This document shows, in pieces, positions 16,950-26,138 of a stretch of 44,426 nucleotides of DNA. Position 1 is the first letter of the stretch. Each line of letters opens with the position of its first letter. The notes under the pieces were generated by a model. That model saw only the letters and a list, made by a program, of their open reading frames with translations. It was not told the DNA's origin and made no database searches. Both the position numbers and the translations under genes were made by a program. Origin of the DNA: an uncultured Bacilli bacterium (GTDB lineage: Bacteria; Bacillota_I; Bacilli_A; RF39; UBA660); the NCBI GenBank assembly GCA_905235065.1, contig CAJOJR010000004.1, forward strand, positions 1 through 44,426, given 5' to 3'.

Positions 16950-17321
16950 ATGGAAAAGGATATTTTTTGTAAAATTAATGATGGTGAAATCCCTTCAAGT
17001 GTAGTTTATGAAGATGATAAATTAAAAGTGATAATGGATAAATTTCCAGTGTCACCTGGGCATATGTTAATTATACCCAAATATCATGTTACAGATGCAC
17101 TTGATATGGATGATGAAACTTTTGCTAAATTAAATAGCATAATAAAAAAGATGATAAATAAATGTTATGAGGTTTTACATGCAGATGGGGTTGCTGTTGT
17201 TCAAAACAATGGAATATGTCAAGAGGTAAAGCATTATCATGTGCATATAATACCTAAATATAAAAAAGAAATAAGTTTAAAAAATGAAGAAATATATAAA
17301 AAACTTATAGATAATAAGTAA
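16950..17321 (+). CDS. HIT-family nucleotide hydrolase
   Basis: 123 residues with the histidine triad HYHVHIIP near the C-terminus (HxHxH) and the usual N-terminal FCKINDGEIPSSVVYED. Members hydrolyse purine nucleoside phosphoramidates (HinT-like) or dinucleoside polyphosphates. Spacing before the triad is compact (QNNGICQEVKHYHVH), shorter than the common NNGxxAGQxVxHxHxH by one or two residues. The site before the ATG is only a weak GGTGA. The next gene starts 15 bases downstream and may be cotranscribed. Confidence 0.9.
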   Translation: MEKDIFCKINDGEIPSSVVYEDDKLKVIMDKFPVSPGHMLIIPKYHVTDALDMDDETFAKLNSIIKKMINKCYEVLHADGVAVVQNNGICQEVKHYHVHIIPKYKKEISLKNEEIYKKLIDNK

Positions 17322-17336
17322 GAAGGAGTAAGTGTT

Positions 17337-18425
17337 ATGGATAAGAAAACATTATGGTGGTTAATTGGAGGATTAGGTGGAATAATTCTTTTAATAATAA
17401 TATTAAGTTTAATAGGGCGATTAACTAATAAAACATATAATACTTATGCAGAAGTAGAGACTAAACTTGTAGAGGCAGCAAGAAATTATTATGCAGTAAA
17501 TTCTAGTTATTTACCAACTGAAGAAAAACAAACAAGTGAAGTTAATTTAAATACTTTAGTTGATGGAAATTATATAAAGCCCTTAAATAAGTATTTGAGA
17601 TATGGTTATTCTTGCGATGCCAAAGTTACTGTAACCAAGACAAAACTAGATTATGAGTATACTCCTTACTTAAACTGTGGAGAAAGATATAGTTCTGTTG
17701 AGTTATATAAGAAAGTATTAGAAGATAATACTTTAGTGGATAAAGGAGTAGGGTTATACAATATAAGTGGTGAAAAAGTATTTAGAGGAGAAGTGAAAAA
17801 TAACTACGTACTTTTAAATGAAAATAAATGGAGAATTTTAAGAATAGATGAAGACAATAATTTGGTATTAATTTCAGAATTTAGAACTGATTCTACAGAG
17901 TGGGATGATAGATATAATATAGAAATTGATTCTGAAGATGGAATTAATAATTATAATATAAGTAGAATAAAAGATTATATTGAGAAAGAGTATTACAGTG
18001 GTACTTTATTAACGGATTCTGAAAAAAGCAAAGTTGTATACAAAAAAATATGTTTAGCTTCAAGAGGAAAAACAACTTCTGGAAGTATGAAATCTGTTGA
18101 GTGTAAAGAATTAAGTGAAGAGGAATCACCTATAAGATTATTAACTGTTGGAGAATATTTAATTGCTAGTATTGATCCAAATTGTAATACAATAGAAGAT
18201 AGAGGATGTACAAACTACAATTATATGCATGATCTTCCACAATCTTTTTGGACTACAACAAAAGCAGAAAAAAATTCTTCATATGTCTATGCTATAAGCA
18301 CAAGTGGTGTTTATGAGACAAGAACTAGTAACTCAAAACAATTAAGATATGTAATTTTGTTAAGTCCAAAAACAATTTATTCATCAGGTAGTGGATTATA
18401 TGATGATCCATATGTAATTAGATAA
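17337..18425 (+). CDS. Membrane-anchored extracellular protein with a prepilin-like middle
   Basis: 362 residues: one N-terminal membrane helix (LWWLIGGLGGIILLIIILSL, residues 6-25), then an extracellular part. Residues about 40-115 (VEAARNYYAVNSSYLP, then a Leu-rich strand region and paired Cys in YGYSCD and PYLNCGE) resemble the ectodomain of the prepilin-like proteins at 9318 and 43699, but the class III cleavage motif is absent. The remainder (WRILRIDEDNNLVLISEF, ... LRYVILLSPKTIYSSGSG) has the look of a DUF6273-type surface domain; that match is tentative. AGGAG precedes the ATG. Function unknown. Confidence 0.7.
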   Translation: MDKKTLWWLIGGLGGIILLIIILSLIGRLTNKTYNTYAEVETKLVEAARNYYAVNSSYLPTEEKQTSEVNLNTLVDGNYIKPLNKYLRYGYSCDAKVTVTKTKLDYEYTPYLNCGERYSSVELYKKVLEDNTLVDKGVGLYNISGEKVFRGEVKNNYVLLNENKWRILRIDEDNNLVLISEFRTDSTEWDDRYNIEIDSEDGINNYNISRIKDYIEKEYYSGTLLTDSEKSKVVYKKICLASRGKTTSGSMKSVECKELSEEESPIRLLTVGEYLIASIDPNCNTIEDRGCTNYNYMHDLPQSFWTTTKAEKNSSYVYAISTSGVYETRTSNSKQLRYVILLSPKTIYSSGSGLYDDPYVIR

Positions 18426-18450
18426 AATGCACATTGTGCATTTTTTTAAT
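18425..18450 (+). terminator. Terminator after the surface-protein gene
   Basis: Arms AAATGCACA / TGTGCATTT (18425-18443), followed by T residues; touches the stop codon. Confidence 0.88.
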
Positions 18451-18504
18451 CTTTTAATTTTAAAATAAATTTTATATAATTATATTAAGAATAAAGAGGT
18501 TTAT

Positions 18505-19767
18505 ATGAATAGTAAGACTATAATAGAGAAGAAAATTAAAAATAAATCATTAACATATAATGAAATAAAATATATGGTAGATTCATATGTTAATGATAAT
18601 ATAAGCGAAAAAACTATGACTTTATTTATTAAAGCTATTTATAATAGTGGATTATCTTTTAATGAAACTTTGTTTTTGACTGACGTAATGATTAAAAGTG
18701 GTAAGATAGAAGATTTATCATTTGTTGACAAAGTTACAGTTGATAAACATTCTACTGGAGGAGTTGGGGATAAAACTTCTTTAATTGTTTTACCTATATG
18801 TGCATCTCTTGATATAGCGGTTCCTAAAATGAGTGGAAGAAGTTTGGGAACAACAGGTGGAACAGTAGATAAACTTGAAAGCATTCCGGGATTTAAAAGT
18901 GAATTATCTCATAAAGAATTTGTAAATATTATAAATACAGTCGGATGTGTTGATATTTGTCAAACTAAAGATATCGCAATCGCAGATAAAAAAATATATT
19001 CTCTAAGAGACAAAACTGGATATGTTGATTCTATTCCATTAATCGCAAGTTCAATTATGAGTAAGAAAATTGCTTGTTCTTCAAATAATATTGTTATTGA
19101 TTTAAAAGTTGGTAAAGGTGCATTTATGAAGAGTATTAAAGATGCCACTAAACTTGCTAGATTAATGATTAAAATAGGTAAATACTATAATAGAAAAGTA
19201 ATATGTGTTTTAACAGATATGAATATACCGCTTGGCAATAACATAGGAAATAAGTTAGAAGTAAAAGAAGTAATTAATTTCTTTGATAACAAATATGATA
19301 AAAGAATGTATGATTTAATTATATGTCTTTCTAGTTATATGGTGTCCATATCTAAAAATTTATCTTTCAATTATTCTAAAAAGCTAGTGTTGAAATCATT
19401 AAAAGATGGATCAGCAAAAAATAAATTTTATGAATGGATTAAGTCGCAAGGTGGAAATATAAAAGAGTTAAAAGTTGAAGCCAGAAGAATAGATGTTAAA
19501 AGTGAAGAAAAAGGTTATATTAAATCAATAGATGCTTCTAAGATTGGAAAAATATCATCAGAATTAATTGGTATAAAACCAAAAGATTTAAATACAGGTA
19601 TTGTATTAAAGAAAAGAATAGGAGATTTTGTCGAAAGGGGTGAAGTCATCGCAAGTATTTATTATAATAAAGAAGTAAATAGTATGATTTCTAATCTAAA
19701 AGATTCTTTTAAATATAGTGATACTAAAATAAAGGGAAAAAATATTATTTTAAAAATTATAAAATAG
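18505..19767 (+). CDS. pdp: Pyrimidine-nucleoside (thymidine) phosphorylase
   Basis: Splits thymidine, and in Gram-positives also uridine, with phosphate into base and (deoxy)ribose-1-phosphate, a salvage step. 420 residues. The phosphate/catalytic motif DKHSTGGVGDKTS lies at residues 80-92; the signature GRSLGTTGGTVDKLE varies from the usual GRGLGHTGGT by Ser and Thr; LRDKTGYVDSIPLIASSIMSKK supplies the base-contacting Arg, Ser and Lys. GAGG precedes the ATG. No deoC, cdd or nucleoside transporter is adjacent. deoA is an equivalent name; the choice between narrow and broad specificity cannot be made from sequence. Confidence 0.93.
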   Translation: MNSKTIIEKKIKNKSLTYNEIKYMVDSYVNDNISEKTMTLFIKAIYNSGLSFNETLFLTDVMIKSGKIEDLSFVDKVTVDKHSTGGVGDKTSLIVLPICASLDIAVPKMSGRSLGTTGGTVDKLESIPGFKSELSHKEFVNIINTVGCVDICQTKDIAIADKKIYSLRDKTGYVDSIPLIASSIMSKKIACSSNNIVIDLKVGKGAFMKSIKDATKLARLMIKIGKYYNRKVICVLTDMNIPLGNNIGNKLEVKEVINFFDNKYDKRMYDLIICLSSYMVSISKNLSFNYSKKLVLKSLKDGSAKNKFYEWIKSQGGNIKELKVEARRIDVKSEEKGYIKSIDASKIGKISSELIGIKPKDLNTGIVLKKRIGDFVERGEVIASIYYNKEVNSMISNLKDSFKYSDTKIKGKNIILKIIK

Positions 19768-19779
19768 GGAGTGAAAGCT

Positions 19780-20544
19780 TTGAAAAAAATACTTAAGTGT
19801 TTGTTAGCAGTAACTTTCTTTTCTTTTGCTTTAAATGTAAAAGCAATAACTAATATAAAAGTTGGTAATTATTCATTAGTACCTTATTTTAGTGAATATA
19901 TAACGAAGTACAATGTGTTTGTGGATGAAAACACAGATAATATAGATATAAATGTTTCTAAATCAGAAGAAGATGATTATGTAACAGGAATAGGTAATAT
20001 TGAATTAATAGACGGTAAAAACGAAGTTATATTAAAAGTTATAAAAAAGAATCAAGAAATCTTAACTTATCAAGTTGATATATTTAAAAATTATAAAGAA
20101 TTTAATGATTTCGATGATGTAAGTTTATCTAAATTAATAATTAATGGATATGATATTAATTTTAATCCGGATGTTTATGAATATAATATAAATGTTCTGG
20201 ATGATAATAGATTAAGTATTGATTATGAAACAAAAAGTTCAGAATCAACTGTTAAAATAACAGGGAATTCTAATTTTAAAGAAGGTAAAAATGAAGTAAG
20301 AATTATTGTAAATAATAAAAATAAAAGCAAAACTAATGTATATATAATTAATGTAAATAAAGTAGTGACAACTTTTGAAGAAGAACCCAGTAGTGAAGTA
20401 ATAGAAGATAATATTTTGGGAAGAAAGAAATTGACAAAAAAAGAAACAAATATTTTAACATTATCTGTTATAAGTATTTGTTCCGTAATAATTATGTTCT
20501 TATTTTACTTATTGTTCTTTTGCGGTAGAAGAAAAGTATCCTAA
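19780..20544 (+). CDS. Secreted membrane-anchored protein with two cadherin-like beta-sandwich domains
   Basis: 254 residues with a signal peptide (MKKILKCLLAVTFFSFALNVKA) and a C-terminal membrane helix (ILTLSVISICSVIIMFLFYL) with a short basic cytoplasmic end. Between them are two repeats of about 80 residues (ITNIKVGNYSLVPYFSEYITKY..., LSKLIINGYDINFNPDVYEYNI...), the pattern of the cadherin-like beta-sandwich Pfam family common in Bacillota surface proteins. A TTG start at 19780 fits GGGAG 8 bases upstream; an in-frame GTG at 19771 overlaps the site. It follows pdp by 12 bases. The last 36 bases overlap the convergent VanY gene. Function unknown. Confidence 0.72.
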   Translation: MKKILKCLLAVTFFSFALNVKAITNIKVGNYSLVPYFSEYITKYNVFVDENTDNIDINVSKSEEDDYVTGIGNIELIDGKNEVILKVIKKNQEILTYQVDIFKNYKEFNDFDDVSLSKLIINGYDINFNPDVYEYNINVLDDNRLSIDYETKSSESTVKITGNSNFKEGKNEVRIIVNNKNKSKTNVYIINVNKVVTTFEEEPSSEVIEDNILGRKKLTKKETNILTLSVISICSVIIMFLFYLLFFCGRRKVS

Positions 20545-21588
20545 ATATTTAACTGAATATTCTTCAAATGTAATTCCTTCTTCTTTTATTTTAGTGGCCA
20601 CTTCTACACCAACATATCTATAATGCCAAGGTTCATATGCATATCCTGTAATCCATTCTTTTCCTTTTGGATATCTTTCTATAAAACCATATTTATGTGC
20701 ATTTTCTTTCATCCAATCATATTGTTTAAATTTATCAAATGTCTCTATAACGCCACTTTTTTCAGCAGATAAGTCTACTGCAAGCCCGGTTTCATGCTCA
20801 GAGTGTCTTGGCTTAGCTGAATATATTAAAGCATGTTCCATTCCGTTTCTTTTAACTGAATTAGTAAATAATTCATTTTGATAATCTTTTGTTCTAAATG
20901 TTGAATTGATCCATAAATCCATTCCCTCTTTATTAATATCATCAATTAATTTTATTAAAGCATCATGAGCTTCTTTTCTCATGGGCTTTTCATGTTTACT
21001 AATCTTATATTTAGAATCAAAATCTTCTAAGTTAGAAGGTTTGTAATTATCTGGTAATTTATTATATTTGTTAACAAGTACCAATAAATTATCAGGATCT
21101 TTTATTTCTCTTATATTTGTATAAAAATCATTATTAAGTCCGATATTTGTTAAAATAACAATATTATCTTTTTTGTCACTATTTTTCTTATAATATTGTA
21201 GATAACTATCAAGAACTTCGTATTTATAATAAGGTGAAGAAAGTATAAATGATAATGAGTTTATATCATTAGATTTATAATCTTTTTTTAACAAATCATT
21301 AATACTATTAATAAAATCATTATTATCTATATAATCAATATTCATGTATTCTTGTAAGTAATCATTTACATATTTGTCACTTTCTAAAGCTTTATCTAAT
21401 GTTTTAGAATAAGTATCTTTTATGAAAGCATCAATTTTTAAATCTTTAATCTTCTGGCTAGATATTTCACTATAACCTAAATTTGTATAATTTGTACCTT
21501 TAAATATTTTATCTCTATTAAAATAAATTAAAGATCCTATCAAAAGAATAGACCATACAATTATAACAGTTAACATTCCTTTTTTCAT
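20509..21588 (-). CDS. VanY-family D-alanyl-D-alanine carboxypeptidase
   Basis: Zinc peptidase that trims the terminal D-Ala from peptidoglycan stem peptides outside the membrane. 359 residues: a basic N-terminus and membrane helix (about 4-22), a helical region, and an M15B domain. Catalytic residues are complete: RHSEHETGLAVD (zinc His and Asp) and EPWHYRYVG (catalytic Glu, zinc His). The region before it (YYKKN..., LVNKYNKLPDNYKPSNLE) matches the paralogue at 4858, which has lost two of these residues. Start 21588 has GGTGAT just upstream on the minus strand; an in-frame ATG at 21600 overlaps that site. Its 3' end overlaps the convergent cadherin-like gene by 36 bases. Confidence 0.93.
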   Translation of the reverse strand: MKKGMLTVIIVWSILLIGSLIYFNRDKIFKGTNYTNLGYSEISSQKIKDLKIDAFIKDTYSKTLDKALESDKYVNDYLQEYMNIDYIDNNDFINSINDLLKKDYKSNDINSLSFILSSPYYKYEVLDSYLQYYKKNSDKKDNIVILTNIGLNNDFYTNIREIKDPDNLLVLVNKYNKLPDNYKPSNLEDFDSKYKISKHEKPMRKEAHDALIKLIDDINKEGMDLWINSTFRTKDYQNELFTNSVKRNGMEHALIYSAKPRHSEHETGLAVDLSAEKSGVIETFDKFKQYDWMKENAHKYGFIERYPKGKEWITGYAYEPWHYRYVGVEVATKIKEEGITFEEYSVKYLGYFSSTAKEQ

Positions 21589-21754
21589 ATTATCACCCAT
21601 TTAAATTATATCATATTGGTTCGGGTTTATTCATTGAAATATTTTATATATGTAAACATATTGCTTTAAAAATATAGTAATTTATTATATAATTATATTG
21701 ATTATATTGTGCTTAAAACAATATTATCTATTACAATACTTTGTGAGGTATCAA

Positions 21755-22528
21755 ATGAAAGATAATCAAAAAAACATTGCCATTATTTTTGCTGGAGGAG
21801 TTGGAGATAGGATGGGGGCTAACATTCCCAAACAATTCCTGAAGATATACGGCAAGGAGATAATTATCCATACATTAGAGAAATTTCAATATAATGACAA
21901 TATTGATTTGATATATGTAGGATGTGTTAAAGAATATATTTCTTTTTTAGAAGATTTAGTAAAAAAATATAATATTACTAAAATTCCTGTAGGAGGCATT
22001 ATTTCTGGTGGTGACAGTGGACAAGATACTATTTATCGTGTTTTAAAAAAAACTTATGAAGAAAATTCTGATGATTCTATTTGCTTAATACATGATGGAG
22101 TTAGACCGCTAATTGATGATAAAGTTATCAATGATAATATTTCGTGTGTAAAAAAATATGGTTCTTGTGTGACAGCAACAAAAGCTTTTGAAACACCAAT
22201 CATAAGTAGGAACGGCAGTGAAGTTGATGAAATTTTGGAAAGAAAAATAGTTTATACAGCACAAGCACCTCAAACATTTTATTTGAGTGAGATAATTGAA
22301 GCACACGAAAAGATTAGAAATAGTGAACTAGGCTATAATAATCCTAAAATAGTTGATTCTTGTTCACTAATGATTGAATGTGGTAAAAAAGTCCATTTAA
22401 TTGAAGGGAATCGCGGAAATATTAAGGTAACTACAGTTGAAGATTACATTAATTTATTAGCTAATTTATCTGTGAAAGATCAAGAACAAATATATAAATT
22501 AAATCATCAGGAGGAAAAAAGTGAATAA
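21755..22528 (+). CDS. IspD/TarI-family cytidylyltransferase
   Basis: 257 residues that transfer CMP from CTP to a phosphorylated polyol. The family motif is AGGVGDRMGANIPKQFL at the N-terminus, followed by HDGVRPLID and QAPQTF. Standalone IspD makes CDP-methylerythritol for isoprenoids; TarI-like members make CDP-ribitol or similar polyol donors. Being first in a cassette with an epimerase and LicD favours a CDP-polyol for surface polymer decoration (inference). ATG 21755 follows GTGAGGT. The stop overlaps the next gene by 8 bases. Arg codons include CGT and CGC, unlike most of the window. Confidence 0.8.
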   Translation: MKDNQKNIAIIFAGGVGDRMGANIPKQFLKIYGKEIIIHTLEKFQYNDNIDLIYVGCVKEYISFLEDLVKKYNITKIPVGGIISGGDSGQDTIYRVLKKTYEENSDDSICLIHDGVRPLIDDKVINDNISCVKKYGSCVTATKAFETPIISRNGSEVDEILERKIVYTAQAPQTFYLSEIIEAHEKIRNSELGYNNPKIVDSCSLMIECGKKVHLIEGNRGNIKVTTVEDYINLLANLSVKDQEQIYKLNHQEEKSE

Positions 22529-23555
22529 GATTATTTATGAAGATACATTACAAATAATAAATGATAATGAAGTTGATAAATTATATGGTAAAACTTTTTT
22601 TATAACGGGTGCTACCGGTATGATTGGTTCGTATATTTCATATGTTTTAAAAACTTTAAATGATTTATATAAAATGAATATTAACATTATTTTAAATGTT
22701 CGTAATAAAAATAAATTAAATAATGAAATATTGAATGATGAACATGTTAGAATTATTGAACAAGATGTTACAAATAAATTTATAATTGAGGGTAGTGTTG
22801 ATTATATAATTCATGCAGCGAGTCCTGCAAGTCCAAAGATAATGAAAGATTATCCTTTTGAAACAAATGCTGCTAATACTATTGGCGCTTATAATACATT
22901 GCTATTAGCAAAGGAAAAGAAAGCAACTTATTTATTTATATCAAGTCGTGAAATATATGGAGAACCAAGTGAAAATGTTTCTATATTTACAGAAGAAGGT
23001 TTACTTGGACAAGTTAATCCTTTGATTCCACGTAATGGATATGCAGAAGGTAAAAAGGCAGCAGAAAATATGTGCATTTCCATGCATGATGAATATGGAT
23101 TAAACACTAAAATCGTTCGATTAGCTCACACTTATGGTCCTGGCATGTCAATTACTGATGGAAGGGTACAAGCCGATTTCTTAAATAATGTTATTCATCA
23201 TGAAGATATTATAATGAAAAGTGAAGGCTTACAAAGTAGAACTTATACATATATAAGCGACGCTATAAATGGTATTTTTAAAGTTTTATTATCAAGTAAA
23301 GATATAGTATATAATATTTCTGATGATCAAGAAATAACAATTAAAGAGTTGGCTGAGATTTTAGTATCACTATCTAATAATGAAAGCAAATTAGTTATTA
23401 AACTTGATAATTCATTAGCAAAAGGAAGCTCTTCTTTTAAAAGAGGAATCCTATCTAATGAAAAGATAAAAAAAGAATTAAATTGGAAACCAAAATATAC
23501 TGTTAAAGATGGATTTAAAAGAACCATAGAATATTTAAAAGAGGAAAATTTATGA
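22521..23555 (+). CDS. NAD-dependent epimerase/dehydratase (extended SDR)
   Basis: 344 residues. The Rossmann motif GATGMIGSY lies near residue 30, the substrate-base pair is the Tyr/Lys of NGYAEGKKAAE, and HAASPASP follows the fold of UDP-sugar epimerases/dehydratases. The substrate is unknown; beside the cytidylyltransferase and LicD it may make or modify the sugar or polyol precursor. GTG start with AGGAGG 6 bases upstream, overlapping the previous stop. Four of nine Arg codons are CGN. Confidence 0.85.
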   Translation: MNKIIYEDTLQIINDNEVDKLYGKTFFITGATGMIGSYISYVLKTLNDLYKMNINIILNVRNKNKLNNEILNDEHVRIIEQDVTNKFIIEGSVDYIIHAASPASPKIMKDYPFETNAANTIGAYNTLLLAKEKKATYLFISSREIYGEPSENVSIFTEEGLLGQVNPLIPRNGYAEGKKAAENMCISMHDEYGLNTKIVRLAHTYGPGMSITDGRVQADFLNNVIHHEDIIMKSEGLQSRTYTYISDAINGIFKVLLSSKDIVYNISDDQEITIKELAEILVSLSNNESKLVIKLDNSLAKGSSSFKRGILSNEKIKKELNWKPKYTVKDGFKRTIEYLKEENL

Positions 23556-24376
23556 GTTATAAAAGTTATGATCAGGAAACATTGAAAAGATTACATAAAG
23601 TAGAGCTTGAAATATTAGATGATTTTGTAAAAATATGTAAAGAAAATAATTTGACATATTTTTTGACAGGCGGAACAATGCTTGGTGCAGTTAGGCATAA
23701 AGGATTTATTCCTTGGGATGACGATATTGATATTGGAATGCCTAGAAAAGACTACGATAAATTTATTGAAATTGCACCTAAAGAGTTAGGAAATAAATAT
23801 TATTTAGATTGTTTTGAGTATAATAAGAATTTTTATTTGCCATTTGCAAAAATAAAAAAGAATAATACTGTTTTTGACGAAGGGTATTTTGAAGATGATG
23901 AAATGCACAAAGGAATTTTTATTGATATATTTCCATTTGAAAATGTTGATGAAATTAATCTATCTTTAAAAATCCGAGCAAATATTATTAAAAATATTGG
24001 TGATGCAGTATTATATAAAAATAAAATTCGTAAATTAAATCAATTCGGAAGACCATTATTAGTTTTATTATTAAGTGTTTTTTCTAAAAAGAAGTTAATG
24101 AGCATTCAACATTATTATTTAACAAAATGTAAAAATAATAATTCGAAATATATAAACGCTTTAGCTGGTAGTTATCATTATTTAAAGGAAACAAACTTAA
24201 GAGAAGATATTATGCCTTCAAAACCAATTTTATTTGAAGGCAAAAAGTATGAAGGAATGAATAAACCAAATGTTTATTTGTCAAAGTTATTTGGCGACTA
24301 CATGAAACTTCCTCCAAAAGAAAAACGAATTAATCACATGCCAAAAAAAATTGTTTTTGATGTAAATAATAAATAA
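23552..24376 (+). CDS. LicD-family phosphotransferase
   Basis: 274 residues. The LicD nucleotidyltransferase-like core is unmistakable: TGGTMLGAVRHKGFIPWDDD, then IDIGMPRKDYDKF and IFIDIFPFENV, with the Asp cluster that binds metal. Members transfer phosphocholine or other phospho-alcohol groups from a CDP donor to teichoic acids, capsule or glycans. The ATGA overlap with the epimerase gene indicates coupling. With the IspD/TarI-like gene two positions upstream, it is a natural candidate to use that CDP-polyol (inference). Confidence 0.9.
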   Translation: MSYKSYDQETLKRLHKVELEILDDFVKICKENNLTYFLTGGTMLGAVRHKGFIPWDDDIDIGMPRKDYDKFIEIAPKELGNKYYLDCFEYNKNFYLPFAKIKKNNTVFDEGYFEDDEMHKGIFIDIFPFENVDEINLSLKIRANIIKNIGDAVLYKNKIRKLNQFGRPLLVLLLSVFSKKKLMSIQHYYLTKCKNNNSKYINALAGSYHYLKETNLREDIMPSKPILFEGKKYEGMNKPNVYLSKLFGDYMKLPPKEKRINHMPKKIVFDVNNK

Positions 24377-24389
24377 AGGTGTTAGTAGT

Positions 24390-24606
24390 ATGGAAAAGAG
24401 AAAAAAATTATATTTGTTGTGCTTGGATTAGTAACAATATTTTTGGGAATATTTATTCCATCAAAGATAAATGAGAATATCTATACAAAAGATTTGAAAA
24501 GGAAAGAAATGTTGCATCCCAAACAGATGATAAATTTCAAATTCCAAGATACGAGTTATCTAGGAAAACGACAACAGAAAATTTAAAAGATTATATAGGT
24601 AGTTGA
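24390..24606 (+). pseudogene. Frameshifted small membrane-protein gene
   Basis: From ATG 24390 the frame hits a stop after 13 codons at an A7 tract (24401-24407). With one more A it would continue as KRKKIIFVVLGLVTIFLG, a membrane helix, then IPSKINENIYTKD. A second shift between about 24475 and 24500 is needed to reach the third frame (FEKERNVASQTDDK ... NLKDYIGS), which ends at TGA 24604-24606, just before the flippase ATG. AAAGGTG precedes the ATG. The pieces join into a protein of about 72 residues with one helix; I do not recognise it. Decay or sequencing error are both possible. Confidence 0.6.
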
Positions 24607-24611
24607 TAATT

Positions 24612-26137
24612 ATGAAAAAAACAAGAAGTCAAAATGTTATAAGAAATATGTGGGTTGGAACTATGTTCCAAATGATTAGTTTGTTATTAGGTTTTGTAAG
24701 TAGGACTATATTTATCAAGATATTAGGTTCAGAATACTTAGGACTTAATAGTTTATTTACAAATATTTTAACAGTCTTATCATTCGCAGAATTAGGAATA
24801 GGTAATGCTATTATTTTTAGTATGTATAAACCTCTTGCTAATAATGATATGACAAAATTAAAAAAATTAACTAATTTTTATAGAGAAACATATAAGAAAA
24901 TTGCATTTGTTATTATAATTGTTGGACTTATAACAACTCCGTTTATACCATTTATAATAAAAAACACACCTAACATTAGTGAAAGTATTTATTTAATATA
25001 TATAATTTTCTTGTTTGATACATCAGTGTCTTATTTCTTCTCATACAGAACTTCAATAATTACTGCTGATCAAAAGAATTATATAATAATCACGTATACA
25101 TATGTTTTTAAAATAGTTCAAATAATATTACAATTAACAACATTATATTTTACACATAACTATATTTTATATTTGATATTACAAGTATTAAACACAATAA
25201 TAACTCAAAGTTTTTTAGCTCATAAATCTAAGAAAATGTATCCTGAACTTGTTAAAGTTAAAGGTGAAGAATTAGAAAAAAATGAAAGAAAAACGATATT
25301 TACTAATGTAAAAGCATTATTTATTTATAAATTTTCATCAGTTATATTAAATGGAACTGATAGTATAATTATTTCTAAATACTTAGGATTAACTATATTA
25401 GGACTTTATTCTAACTATTATTTAATAGTTAATTCTTTAGCATTAATAATTTCTCAAATACAAAATGCATTTACGTCTAGTGTAGGTAACTTAATAGCTA
25501 AAGAAAATGCTACAAAAGAAAAGAAAATATTTAATGAATTATTTTACTTCACAGGTCTTATTTATTGTGTTGTAGGATCTTGTGCATATTTATTATTTAA
25601 TGATTTTATAACTATATGGTTAGGTAAAGAATATTTACTTTCTAATTTTGTTGTAGCTATGATTGTAGGACATTTATGCTTTAATGGTATGTTATTTGCG
25701 ACGTTTACGTTTAGAAATACAGCTGGAGAATTTAATCACTTGCTCCGGTAATGTCTGCTTTTGTAAACATTATTTTATCAATTTGGTTTGCTAAAATAAT
25801 GGGACTAGGAGGAATATTCTTAGCAACAATAGTAGCAAGAGCAATTTCAAGTGGATGGACAGATCCATATATAGTTTATAAATATGTATTTAAGTCTTCA
25901 GTAATGGATTATGTTGTAAGATGTGTTAAAATGATATTAAGGCTTTCTGTATGTTTTGTAATTTCATACTTTATTTCAAGATATATAATTGTATCTAATC
26001 TTTTAACATTTATCTTAAAAGCAATAGTATTATTGATAATTAGTTTTTCTTCATATATAGTTTTATCATTTAAAACAAAAGAATTTATTGGGATTAAGAA
26101 TGCAATTGTGTTTTTAATCAATAAAAGGAGAAAATAA
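24612..26137 (+). pseudogene. Wzx-type polysaccharide flippase, split by a frameshift
   Basis: Two adjoining reading frames make one gene of about 508 codons. The first (24612-25751, 379 residues) has many membrane helices and the start typical of the polysaccharide-transporter (PST/MATE-like) family: NMWVGTMFQMISLLLGFVSR and ILGSEYLGLNSLFTNIL. It stops after FRNTAGEFNHLLR. The second continues from about 25736 (SLAPVMSAFVNIILSIWFAK) to 26137 with the last helices. The break lies between about 25730 and 25745 and no slippery heptamer is visible. If real, the last quarter of the flippase is lost, which could disable export unless another copy exists. AGGT lies upstream of ATG 24612; an in-frame TTG at 24603 was not preferred. 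Confidence 0.8.
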
Positions 26138-26138
26138 C

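Noticed and set aside
25730-25751. Programmed frameshifting in the flippase gene
   Set aside because: No X-XXY-YYZ slippery heptamer, stop-linked pause site or downstream stem was seen at the break.
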